A stretch of DNA of 64,000 bases, from positions 1 to 64,000 of the forward strand of contig VBKF01000137.1 of assembly GCA_005888095.1 (NCBI GenBank), written 5' to 3'. The number at the start of each line of letters is the position of its first letter. The stretch's first letter is position 1. This document shows positions 16,131-25,200 of the stretch, piece after piece. The notes under the pieces were generated by a model. The model saw only the letters and a list, made by a program, of their open reading frames with translations. It was not told where the DNA came from and did no database searches. This stretch comes from Deltaproteobacteria bacterium. Lineage in GTDB: Bacteria; Desulfobacterota; Binatia; DP-6. The translations under genes and the position numbers were made by a program.

Positions 16131-17366
16131 ATGTCATCGGTCGCCGTCGCCACCCTTGGACGCGAGACCCCTCGCGGCCCCGACCCGTATCGTCGGACGC
16201 TCGCGCAGCTTTCCACCGCCGGCGCGGCGGTGACATCCCGGGGCGCCGGCCTCGACCCGTTGCTGGTGCTCGCCGTGGTGGCGCTCGTGACCGGCGCGAC
16301 GGCCATCCTCCGCCATGGGCGGGTCGCGGTGGACGCCCGTCACGTCGCCGCGCCGGCGCTGCCCCAGCTCCCGCCGGTTGTCGGCCGCCCGGCGCTGGCG
16401 ACCGTCAGCCCCCCTCGGCGGGCCGTGCGGCTGCGCGTCGGTGAGACGCGCGAGTTCGCGGTCGACGCGGCGGGCGACGAGCTGCACTATCGCTGGACGG
16501 TCGACGAGGAGCCTGCAGGCAGCGGTGCGGCGTGGACGTACGCGCCGGGACCCGAGCAGATCGGCCGCCGGCGCGTGGCGGTGGCGGTGATGGGGCCGGG
16601 CGGCGCGATCCGCCAGAGCTGGACGGTACGGGTCCGGCCTCCCGAGCCGCCGCGCATCGCCGGCGCGTTCCCGGCCAAGGCGAGGGTCGAGTCCGTCGCC
16701 GGTGACGAGATCCGGCTCGGGCTCACGGCGAAGGCGGCCACCCCGCGCGAGCGGCTCCGGCTCACCTGGACCGTCGACGGCAGGCCCGCGGGCAAGCAGG
16801 AGAGCCTCACGCTGCGCCCGAACGAGCCGGGGACGATCGTCGTCCGCGCCGTGGTGGCGAGCAACCTGGGCGCCGCGGCCAGCCGCGAGTGGCGGATCAA
16901 CGTCGTGCCGGCGTCCATCCCCGCCCCCGCCGCCGCCCCGGCGGCCGCGCCGCCTGCGGGGGCGAGTCCCCCGAAGCCCGTGGCATCGACGCCCGAGCAC
17001 GAGCCGCTGGCGAGCGTGGCGCCTGCGCCGCCGGGCCCCGACGAGCAAGGGGTCCGGAGCTTCCTCGAGCGCTACGCCGCCGCCTGGCGCGCGCACGACG
17101 TCGACACGCTCCGCCGCCTCGGCCAGGTGACGACCGACGAGCAGGCGCGCACGCTGCGCGAGTACTTCGCGAAGGTCCAGGACCTCGACGTCGAGGTCCA
17201 TCTGGTCGAGGTCCGCGCCGACGGCGAGCGCACGGTCGTGCGCTTCACGCGCCGCGACCGCTTCCGGGACCCGCTCGGGCGCGTCATCTCGAAGGAGTCG
17301 CCGCCCATCGAGCGCACTCTCGTGACCACGCCGGAGGGTTTCAGGTTCGCGAACGCCGGGGGCTGA
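16131..17366 (+). CDS. membrane-anchored protein with Ig-like region and NTF2-like tail
   Basis: A 411-aa protein. A single transmembrane helix (GLDPLLVLAVVALVTGATAI, about residues 43-62) is preceded by a cytoplasmic N-terminus. Two beta-sandwich stretches follow, each with Y/L-x-W-T-V-D-x-x-P/E patterns (LHYRWTVDEEPAGSGAAW; LRLTWTVDGRPAGKQES). After a Pro/Ala linker, the C-terminal 110 residues (SFLERYAAAWRAHDVDTLRR onward) have the shape of the SnoaL/NTF2-like fold. The periplasmic part probably binds a ligand or a partner. It is convergent with the Wzc-like gene, with 32 bp between, and may belong with envelope polysaccharide functions. Function is not known. Confidence 0.75.
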   Translation: MSSVAVATLGRETPRGPDPYRRTLAQLSTAGAAVTSRGAGLDPLLVLAVVALVTGATAILRHGRVAVDARHVAAPALPQLPPVVGRPALATVSPPRRAVRLRVGETREFAVDAAGDELHYRWTVDEEPAGSGAAWTYAPGPEQIGRRRVAVAVMGPGGAIRQSWTVRVRPPEPPRIAGAFPAKARVESVAGDEIRLGLTAKAATPRERLRLTWTVDGRPAGKQESLTLRPNEPGTIVVRAVVASNLGAAASREWRINVVPASIPAPAAAPAAAPPAGASPPKPVASTPEHEPLASVAPAPPGPDEQGVRSFLERYAAAWRAHDVDTLRRLGQVTTDEQARTLREYFAKVQDLDVEVHLVEVRADGERTVVRFTRRDRFRDPLGRVISKESPPIERTLVTTPEGFRFANAGG

Positions 17367-17398
17367 CCCTTCAAGGGCTCGACGGTCGCGCTACTCGG

Positions 17399-18490
17399 TC
17401 ACGCCGCGAACGGGTAGGCGTAGCTCCGGTAGTAGCCGCAGGCGGGGTCGACGCCGTTCAGCACCACGCCGATCACGCGGGCGTGCACGGCCCTCAGACG
17501 CGCGAGCGCCCGGCGGACGACCGGCCGCTCCGTCCGATGCCCGCGCACCACCAGGACCGCCGCCTCGGCCGCCGCGGCGAGCAGCGCCGCGTCGGCGGCG
17601 GCGAGCACTGCCGGCCCGTCGATGACGACGGTGTCGTAACGCTTGGCGAGCGAGCGGAGGAGATCGTGCCAGCGCGGCGAGCCGAGGACGTCGGCAGGGT
17701 CCCCCGCTGGCGTCCCGGCCGCCAGCACGTGCAGCGCGCCGGCGGCGGCAGCCGCCGTCGGGCCGCCGGTCGTCGGGTCGATGCCCCGGATGGCGGCGGC
17801 GAGGCTCGCCCTGCCGCTCACGACATCGGTGAGCCCCGGGGCCGGCGGCAGACCCAGCGCCCGGTGAACGGCCGCCCCGCGCAGCGCCGCATCGACGAGG
17901 ATCACCCGGCAGTCGAGCGCTGCGAGCGAGATGGCGAGGTTCACGGCCGTCGCGGTCTTCCCCTCGCCGGGCTCGCTGCTGGTGACGACGACCGAGCGCG
18001 GCGGCCGCTCGGGATCGAGGAACCCGAGCCCCGTGCGCACCCCGCGGTAGGCCTCGGCGGCGATCGACGGATCGGAAGGCCCGTCGGCGCCGGGGACGAG
18101 GGTGAAGTCGGGAACGACGCCGAGCGGCGGGAGACCGAGCCCGCGCCTGACGTCGTCGGGGGTCTCGAGACGCGCGTGCAGCGCCTCCACCCGGAGTGCC
18201 GCGAGCGCGCCGAGCCCGAGGCCGGCGAGGAGGGACAGCCCGAGATCGTAGAGGACGCGTGGCTCCGAAGGACGCGCCGGCAGCGGAGCCGGGTCGAGCA
18301 GCAGCGCGCTCGAGAGCTCCATGCCCCTCAGCAGGTCCGCCTCCTGCTTCCTGGCGCGCAGCGCCTCGTACAGCGCGCGGCCGTGGGCCGCGCCCTGATC
18401 GAGCTCGATCGCGTCGCGCGTGAGCTCGTCGAGGGCACGGAGCGAGGTCTCCGTGCGGGCGAGATCGGTGCGCAGGCTCGCTTCCGGCCC
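17399..18490 (-). CDS. Wzc/BY-kinase-like protein, C-terminal part (after frameshift)
   Basis: The 364 codons in this frame continue the polysaccharide co-polymerase gene that begins at 19575. They contain the end of the coiled coil (PEASLRTDLARTETSLRALD), a second transmembrane helix (LGLSLLAGLGLGALAALRVE) and a CpsD/CapB-type ATPase. Its P-loop is TSSEPGEGKTATAVNLA, with Walker A' VILVDAALRG and Walker B TVVIDGPAVLAAADA. The extreme C-terminus GYYRSYAYPFAA supplies a tyrosine cluster like the autophosphorylation tail of BY-kinases. No good start lies at the junction; the first in-frame ATG is at 18322. If expressed alone it would be a kinase without its sensor domain. Confidence 0.75.
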   Translation of the reverse strand, partial: GPEASLRTDLARTETSLRALDELTRDAIELDQGAAHGRALYEALRARKQEADLLRGMELSSALLLDPAPLPARPSEPRVLYDLGLSLLAGLGLGALAALRVEALHARLETPDDVRRGLGLPPLGVVPDFTLVPGADGPSDPSIAAEAYRGVRTGLGFLDPERPPRSVVVTSSEPGEGKTATAVNLAISLAALDCRVILVDAALRGAAVHRALGLPPAPGLTDVVSGRASLAAAIRGIDPTTGGPTAAAAAGALHVLAAGTPAGDPADVLGSPRWHDLLRSLAKRYDTVVIDGPAVLAAADAALLAAAAEAAVLVVRGHRTERPVVRRALARLRAVHARVIGVVLNGVDPACGYYRSYAYPFAA

Positions 18491-19575
18491 CGGGCGACGA
18501 TCAGCCGGGAGTCGATCGCGCCGGTGGCGCGGACCATCTCGCGCTCCAGGCGCGCCCGCATGCCGCGGAGCTGCGCCGAGATGTCGTGGAACTCGGGACT
18601 GGCGGCGAGGAAGCTCTTGCGCAGCTCGGCGTGGCGCGTCTCGAGCCGGTTGGCCTCGGCCCTGAGCGCCTGAATGCGGGGGTTGGAAGCGACGGCCGGG
18701 AGCGCGTCGTAGCTGCGGCTGCGGGCGAGGCGGTGCTCGCTCTCGGCGGCGATCCGGTCCGCCTCGGCCTCGCCCAGCCGGCGGCCGAGCTCGGTCAGGC
18801 GAGCGGCGAGCGTTTGCTGCCTTCCATCGAGGGCGACGGTGGGATGCTCGCCGCGAAACTCCGCCAGCGCGCCCTCGGCGGCGAGGAGCTCGCCGCGCAC
18901 GCGGTCGATCTCCTCCTCGAGGAAGGTGGCCGGCTCGCCGGTCAGCTGGGAGCGGAGTCCCAGGCGGCGCCGGACGTACTGCGCGGCATGGGCGCTTGCC
19001 ACCTGCTGCGCGAGCGCCGGGCTCGGGCTCGTGAAGCTCACCTCGATGGTGCGTACGTCCGCCGTCGCCGCCACCTCGAGCCAGGATCGGTACTTGGCGA
19101 TCAGCGCGCCCGGCACGTCGAGCAGGAGCCGCTCGTCGGCATCCGCGTCCTCCGGCGAATCGCGCGCCGGCCGGGTCGCCGTCCGGAGCCTCTTGAGGGC
19201 GCGCGTCGCCGGCCCGAGCCAGCCGACCCGCCGCCGGGCGTTGACGAAGTCCGGGTCGCGGTCGAGCCCGAGCTGGCGGATGACCTCGGCGACGAGGATG
19301 CGGCTCCCGAGGAGTCCCACCTCCTCGGAAACCTCGACGCCCTGGCTCGTCTGAACGGCCTTCGGGGTCAGGGGCTCGACGTGCAGGCGGGCGGTCGCCG
19401 TGTAGCGCGACGGCACGACGACGCAGGCGAGGCTCGCCAGCACGACGGCGCCGGCCGCGCCTCCCGCCACCGTGCGCCAGCGCCGCGCGAGGACCTCGGC
19501 GTGCGGGCGGAGCCGCGCCGCGACCGGCTCGACCGCCCCGGAAAGAAAGGAGAGCGCCGCCGTCCACCGCCCCAT
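18328..19575 (-). CDS. Wzc/Wzz-like chain-length determinant, N-terminal part (frameshifted)
   Basis: The first TM helix (TVAGGAAGAVVLASLACVVV) is followed by SRYTATARLHVEPLTPKAVQ, the Wzz domain opening. A long periplasmic coiled coil ends at ATGAIDSRLIVAR. The frame is lost at the tetra-C 18488-18491: one extra base there would restore ARGPEASLRTD and join it to the kinase part. Downstream residues in this frame, to the stop at 18328, are arginine-rich junk. The intact protein (about 725 aa) would span the inner membrane and regulate exopolysaccharide length and export. I chose the ATG at 19575, since sequence upstream of it is not family-like. A genuine mutation and a homopolymer assembly error look alike here. 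Confidence 0.75.
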   Translation of the reverse strand: MGRWTAALSFLSGAVEPVAARLRPHAEVLARRWRTVAGGAAGAVVLASLACVVVPSRYTATARLHVEPLTPKAVQTSQGVEVSEEVGLLGSRILVAEVIRQLGLDRDPDFVNARRRVGWLGPATRALKRLRTATRPARDSPEDADADERLLLDVPGALIAKYRSWLEVAATADVRTIEVSFTSPSPALAQQVASAHAAQYVRRRLGLRSQLTGEPATFLEEEIDRVRGELLAAEGALAEFRGEHPTVALDGRQQTLAARLTELGRRLGEAEADRIAAESEHRLARSRSYDALPAVASNPRIQALRAEANRLETRHAELRKSFLAASPEFHDISAQLRGMRARLEREMVRATGAIDSRLIVARGRKRACAPISPARRPRSVPSTSSRATRSSSIRARPTAARCTRRCAPGSRRRTC

Positions 19576-19625
19576 GCCCACCGGACCCAGCTTGCCACGG
19601 CGGGGGTGGAGTGACGAGCGGGGCG

Positions 19626-19739
19626 CTACGCCAGGAACGGCAAGGTGGCGAACGGGGCGCCCGGCAGCAACGACACGTGCGCCCCGGGACTCGCGAGCCA
19701 CTTGTCGATGATCGTCGCATACATCCTCCGCGGCGTCCC
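19626..19739 (-). pseudogene. 3' remnant of a DUF1501-like gene
   Basis: This frame reads GTPRRMYATIIDKWLASPGA and ends SLLPGAPFATLPFLA plus a stop. It matches the typical C-terminus of DUF1501 proteins, where a (F)RR.YATI...WL segment is followed by a G..F.TLPFL end. Nothing family-like precedes it in any frame, so only the last 37 or so codons survive. It fills most of the 208-bp gap between the second GMC operon and the Wzc-like gene. The identification is by pattern memory only. Confidence 0.35.
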
Positions 19740-19783
19740 CGTAGCACAGGGCCGTGATGCGGGGAATGCAGAAAATGAGCGCC

Positions 19784-21295
19784 TCAGAGCTCGGCGGCCA
19801 GGTGCTCCGCGAGGCGTGTCGCGAGCGCCATGATGGTGATCTGCGGGTTCACCTTGCACGAGGAGGGGAAGAGGCTGGCGTCCGCGATCCAGAGCCGCGG
19901 CGTGCCGTGCACGCGACCGACGGAATCGGTCACCGCCGCGCGCGGGTCTTCGCCCATGCGCGCGGTGCCCTGCGGGTGGAAGGCCATCATCTCGAAGTCG
20001 ACGGCGGGCAGCGTGGCGTGCTGGATCGCCCGGGCTTCATCGATGGTGCGCAGCACGGAGCGAGAATGGATGCCCGAATAGACCTCGCGCGCCCCGGCCG
20101 CGAAGAAGATCTCGGCGGTGAGGCCGATGGCCCGGGCGAGCTTGCGGGCGTCGGCCGGCCCGAGCTGGTAGGTGACGCGCGGCCAGCGCCCGCGCCCGGC
20201 GCGCACCCGGCCCGCCGACTCGTCCGAGATGAGCGCGCCGAAGGACCCCAGGCGCGCGAAGCGCGCCATGCGTTGCTTGTGCGCCGCGCCGACGCCGGGC
20301 AGCACCGGCGCCTCGAGCGCAGGGGGCACGAACTGGCCCTGGATGAAGATGCCCTCGCGCGTGAAGTGGTGCACGTTGTAGGCCTGCGGCACCTCTTCCC
20401 AGCCGCGCACCTCCTCGTCGAACAGCGCGCCGACGCGGGTGGCCGGATGGATGTGCAGGTTGTGGCCGCGCTGACCCGACGGGTCCGGGACCCCGCTCCG
20501 CTCGAGGAGCGCAGGCGTCAGGAGCGCGCCGCACGCCACCACCACGTGCCGCGCGAGCGCGCGGAGCTCGCGCGCCGTCTCCCGCTCCGACGCGTCGACG
20601 AACCGCCCGATGACGCCGATCGCCGGGCCGCCGGAGAGCAGGATCCGGTCGACGCGGCAGCGCGTGTAGAGGCGCGCGCCGGCCGCCTGCGCGCGCGGTA
20701 CGTACGAGACGTGCATCGCCTGCTTGGCGTCCTGCGGGCAGCCGATCGCGCACACGCCCGTGCCGAGACAGCCGCGCTCGTTGCGCGGGATGCGCGCGCC
20801 GTCGTAGCCGAGCGCCGCGGCACCGCGCTCGAAGAGACGGCTGTTCCGCCCGTAGGTCTCGTCGGGCACCGGCCTGACGCCGAGCTCCGCCTCGACGCGC
20901 TCGAAGTAGGGACGGAGGTCGGGCTCGCGCGCGCCCGCGACGCCGTGGCGCTCGGCCCACTCGTCGAGCACGTAGTCGGGCGCGCGGTAGCACGTGCCCG
21001 AGTTGATGGTCGTGGTGCCCCCCACGCAGCGGCCGAGCGGGATCGGGATGGGCGGGCGCCCGAGGGCGCCGGTGAGGCCGCGGTTGCGGTAGAGGAGGTC
21101 GATCATCTCGCGCGGGTTGGCGGTGAAGTCCTTGCCGGTGAAGAAGCCGCCTTCCTCCACGACCACGACGTCCCGGCCACGCGCCGCGAGCTCGCGCGCC
21201 ACGACCGCGCCGCCGGCGCCCGAGCCGACCACCACGACGTCGGCCTTCTCGTGGACGTCCTCGGCCACCGTGGCGCCGTCGACGAACGGCGTCAT
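19784..21295 (-). CDS. GMC family FAD-dependent oxidoreductase (second copy)
   Basis: A 503-aa paralogue of the GMC enzyme at 5062-6627. The FAD Rossmann motif GSGAGGAVVARELAARG is near residue 25. CVGGTTTINSGTCYRAPDYV follows, then a CAIGCPQDAKQAMHVSYVPR cysteine segment. The C-terminal catalytic region is AFHPQGTARMGEDPRAAVTD and IADASLFPSSCKVNPQIT, with His in HPQGTARM as the likely catalytic residue. It begins at the ATG at 21295, overlapping the stop of the subunit-3-like gene by 4 bp (ATGA), so the two are translationally coupled. The alcohol substrate is unknown; a membrane-tethered electron path is suggested by the partner. Confidence 0.9.
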   Translation of the reverse strand: MTPFVDGATVAEDVHEKADVVVVGSGAGGAVVARELAARGRDVVVVEEGGFFTGKDFTANPREMIDLLYRNRGLTGALGRPPIPIPLGRCVGGTTTINSGTCYRAPDYVLDEWAERHGVAGAREPDLRPYFERVEAELGVRPVPDETYGRNSRLFERGAAALGYDGARIPRNERGCLGTGVCAIGCPQDAKQAMHVSYVPRAQAAGARLYTRCRVDRILLSGGPAIGVIGRFVDASERETARELRALARHVVVACGALLTPALLERSGVPDPSGQRGHNLHIHPATRVGALFDEEVRGWEEVPQAYNVHHFTREGIFIQGQFVPPALEAPVLPGVGAAHKQRMARFARLGSFGALISDESAGRVRAGRGRWPRVTYQLGPADARKLARAIGLTAEIFFAAGAREVYSGIHSRSVLRTIDEARAIQHATLPAVDFEMMAFHPQGTARMGEDPRAAVTDSVGRVHGTPRLWIADASLFPSSCKVNPQITIMALATRLAEHLAAEL

Positions 21296-22149
21296 GCGCC
21301 GAGACGGGCGGCGTGCGCGGCGGCGTTCGGACCGGCGAGGAGCTTCCGGCGCAGGTGCCCGTCGTCGTAGCTGATCCCGGGCCAGGTCTCCGGACGCTCG
21401 TAGAAGTGGAGGAGGCCGAGGAGCTTCACGCTGGCGACGAGCTGGCGCCGGGGGCCGAGGCGGGAGGTCTCCCACGCGGCGAGCGCACGCTCGCGGGCAG
21501 CGGGGTCGAGCCGCGAGAAGGGCCGGGTTCGCTCGAAGACGGCCGTGCCGTATTCGATCGCGCGCAGCAGGACGCGAAGACCGGCCGGCCCGAGCGGGTG
21601 CAGGCGGGCGAAGTAGCGGGCGAGCGTCTCGTCGAGGTTGGTGTCCGCGGCACCGATCGGGAAGGCGCCGCCGCGCGGGACGAGCGTGTCGAGGATCGCC
21701 TTCAGGAGCTCGCGGTCGCGGGCCGCGCCCGTCTCGCCGGTCGCCCAGACGAGCCCGTAGGCACCGAGCGCGGTGAGCGCGAGCGTGCCGTCGACGAGGG
21801 CGTTGGCCAGGTAGATGAAGGCCGGGCTCGAGGCGACGAAGTAGCCGGCGCAGGTGAGTGAGGAGGTGGCCTTGCCGGCGGCGAGGATCGGCATGAGGTG
21901 CGCCCGGCCGCGCGGGTCGCGGGCGATCGCCGCGGCGAGGAGGGTGACGAGCATCATGTAGGCGACGGCGAGCGAGAGCCAGAAGCGGAGCGGGGAGGCG
22001 GGCGCCGGCGGGAAGCCGAGGGGCCGGCCCGCGGCGTTCAGCGTGCCGACCGTCGCGTTGGGGAAGCAGAAGAAGAGGAGGCCGGTCACCGCGAAGGCCG
22101 CGGCGAGGGTGGTGAAGAGGAGACGGAGCAGGCGATCGAGCGCGGGCAT
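21292..22149 (-). CDS. fusion: 4-TM domain plus gluconate dehydrogenase subunit 3-like domain
   Basis: A 285-aa protein. The first 135 residues carry about four membrane helices (LLRLLFTTLAAAFAVTGLLF, LSLAVAYMMLVTLLAAAIA, and two more near ANALVDGTLALTALGAYGL). The C-terminal 140 residues contain ELLKAILDTLVPRGGAFPIG, the subunit-3 signature (L..i.DtliP.gg...iGa.d), and ERALAAWETSRLGPRRQLVA. In the first GMC cluster the small subunit is soluble, while here it is fused to a membrane anchor. The fusion would bring the coupled GMC dehydrogenase to the inner membrane. A 4-bp start/stop overlap joins it to that gene. Confidence 0.8.
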   Translation of the reverse strand: MPALDRLLRLLFTTLAAAFAVTGLLFFCFPNATVGTLNAAGRPLGFPPAPASPLRFWLSLAVAYMMLVTLLAAAIARDPRGRAHLMPILAAGKATSSLTCAGYFVASSPAFIYLANALVDGTLALTALGAYGLVWATGETGAARDRELLKAILDTLVPRGGAFPIGAADTNLDETLARYFARLHPLGPAGLRVLLRAIEYGTAVFERTRPFSRLDPAARERALAAWETSRLGPRRQLVASVKLLGLLHFYERPETWPGISYDDGHLRRKLLAGPNAAAHAARLGA

Positions 22150-22246
22150 CGGAGCCGCCCGCGTCGATAGAGCACCCGGCGGCCGTGGAGGTCAACGGCA
22201 GGGATGAGCGCGGCGCCGGAGGTCGCCGCGCGGGGCACCTCGCCGC

Positions 22247-25200
22247 CTACCGGCAGGCCGGCGGCACGTTGCCGCCGGTGTTACGGCTGCCCGAGACGCA
22301 ATCGAGAATGTTCACGAGCCCATCCCCGTTACCACTGATCGCGTTCGTGTCGACCAGGTTGCGGTTCGAGGCTCGGAGCTGAACGCCACCATCACCGTTC
22401 GCCTCGGCCGTGTTCCCGGCCAGCTTGTTCCGATCGGACTGGGCGACCTCGATGCCATCGTCGGCGTTGCCCGCCAGCAAGTTCCCGGTGACCGTGTTGC
22501 TGGTGCTCTGCGTTTCGACGCGGATCCCGTCCTTGCCGTTTCCGATGATCGTGTTCCCGTTGATCTGGTTCTTGGTCGACGGCTTGGACAGCCTCTGGAC
22601 CAGCACGCCGTCCTGGAGGTTCTCCTTCACCAGGTTCGCCTGGACGATGGTGGAGGAGGCGCCGTGCAGCTCGATGCCGTCGAAGTTGCGCGCCACGCAG
22701 TTGCAGAAGGCCGTGCCCTTCGACGCGTCCTTGAATTCGATGCCGTCACTGGGCGCATCGACGACGTTCAGGAACATGATGCGGATGTTCGTCGACATCA
22801 TGACATTGATGGCGTCGTCGGTGGGCGAGCTGACGGTGGAGGTCAGGTCGCCGGGACGCAGGCCTTCGGCCGGACACCCGCTGCGAGTGTCGGCGGGGGC
22901 GATGCCGCGGAGGGTGAGATCTGATCGTCCCAGGATCAAGATCGGCCCCGCGCAGCGCCCCGTGACCGTGATCGTGGCACCCTTCGGCGCGCTGTCGACT
23001 GCCTTCTGCAGGTCGTCGAAGACTCGGGCCGGGGCCTTGCGCGCCGTGACGGTCACCGCGCAAGGCTCGAGGGTCGCGCTGCCGCAGTCGTTGCACGCGT
23101 CCTCAGGCGCTACTGCGTCCGCCGGGCAGTCGTCGTGGACGCCGTCGCAGCGCTCGGCCACGTCGCACGGGCCGGCGGCGGGCCGGCACTCGGCGGTGCG
23201 CTTGGCGTCGGCGGGGCAGTCGGCGGCCGTGCCCGTGCAGACGTCGTCCACGTCGCACAGGCCGGCCGCGGGGCGGCACACGGTGGTCGCCGGCTTGAAG
23301 TCGTCGGCGGGGCAGTCGTCGTGGACGCCGTCGCAGCGCTCGGCCACGTCACACGTGCCGGCGGCGAGCCGGCACACGGCCGTGCGCTTGGCGTCGGCGG
23401 GGCAGTCAGCGGCCGTGCCCGTGCAGAAGTCGTCCACGTCGCACACGCCGGCCGCCGGGCGGCACACGGTGGTCATGGGCTTGAAGTTGTCCGCCGGACA
23501 GTCGTCGTGGAGGCCGTCGCAGCGCTCGGCGACGTCGCAGATGCCGGCCGCGGGACGGCACACGGCCGTGCGCTTGGCATCGGCGGGGCAGTCCGCGGCC
23601 GTGCCCGTGCAGAAGTCGTCCGCGTCGCACACGCCCGCCGCGGGGCGGCACAGGGTGGTTGCCGGCTTGAAGTCGTCGGCGGGGCAGTCGGCGGCCGCGC
23701 CCGTGCAGAAGTCGTCTGCGTCGCACACGTTCGCCGCCGGGCGGCACAGGGAGCTGGCGGGCTTGAAGTCATCGGCAGGACAGTCGTCGTGTACGCCATC
23801 GCAGCGCTCGGCGTCGTCGCAGGGACCGGCGGCGGGCCGGCACTCGGCCGTGCGCTTGGCGTCGGCAGGGCAGTCGGCGGCGGTGCCCGTGCAGAAGTCG
23901 TCCACGTCGCACACGCCGGCCGCGGGGCGGCACACGGTGGTCGCGGGCTTGAAGTCGTCGGCGGGGCAGTCGTCATGGACGCCATCGCAGCGTTCGGCGT
24001 CGTCGCAGGGACCGGCGGCGGGCCGGCACTCGGCCGTGCGCTTGGCGTCGGCAGGGCAGTCGGCGGCCGTGCCCGTGCAGAAGTCGTCCGCGTCGCACAC
24101 GCCGGCCGCGGGGCGGCACAGGGTGGTCGCGGGCTTGAAGTCGTCGGCGGGACAGTCGTCGTGGACGCCGTCGCAGCGCTCGGCGTCGTCGCAGGGACCG
24201 GCGGCGGGCCGGCACTCGGCCGTGCGTTTGGCGTCGGCGGGGCAGTCCGCGGCCGTGCCGGTGCAGAAGTCGTCCGCGTCGCACACCCCGGCCGCCGGGC
24301 GGCAGAGGGTGGTGGCCGGCTTGAAGTCGTCGGCGGGGCAGTCCGTGGCGGTGCCCGTGCAGAAGTCGTCCACGTCGCACACGCCCGCCGCCGGCCGGCA
24401 GAGGGTAGTGTTGGGGGCGAAGGCGTCCGCCGGACAGTCGTCGTGGACGCCGTCGCAGCGCTCGGCCACGTCGCACACGCCCGCCACGGGCCGGCACACC
24501 GCCGTGCTCTTCTGATCCGTGGGGCAGAGGTTGGACTGGCCGTCGCACACCTCGGCCAGATCGCAGTCGCCGCCGGCGGCGCGGCACGAGATGCCCCGTG
24601 GCGCAGGCGGGAAGGTGCAGAAGCCGTTGGTGCAGGTGTCGGTGGTGCAGGGGTTGTCGTCGCTGCACTCGGCCGCGGTGGTGCACTGCTTGGTGACGAT
24701 GCAGTCGGACGGATCCGAGTTCGGCTGCTGCGACGGGTACGAGCAGGCATCGAGGAGATTCGCAATCCCCGCGCCGCCGAAGTCGCTGAGGTCGATGGAG
24801 CACGTGGCCACCGTGTCGGGTCCGCCGTCGAAGGGATTCGAATTGCTCACCACCGCGGCAGTGCACGTCGAACCGCCGGCTGGCAGCTGCACCGCATTGG
24901 TGCAGCGGTCGGGTCGGTCGTCCGCGCAGCTGAATCTACGAATCGAATCCAAGGCTGCCGGGTTGCCCTTCACCGTGACGCAGAGCGCGAAGTTGGCGTT
25001 CCCGTCCATGTCGGTGTCGAAGAGGGCGCAGGCATCCCCGCTGTTGTTGCCCCCGAAGGCGACGTCATCCCAGTTCCAGCTCACCACGAAGTCGAAGGGT
25101 GCGGCGGTGACGGAGTCTGTGCAGAACCCGGTCAGGTCCTTCTGGCCAGGCTCGTCCATCGCACCCTGGAGGTCGGGTGTGCACCGGACGGCCGCAGAGG

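Noticed and set aside
22410..24515. A 701-codon plus-strand open frame opposite the disintegrin-like array
   Set aside because: Its SAGQS/GRH repeat pattern is just the reverse complement of the cysteine units.
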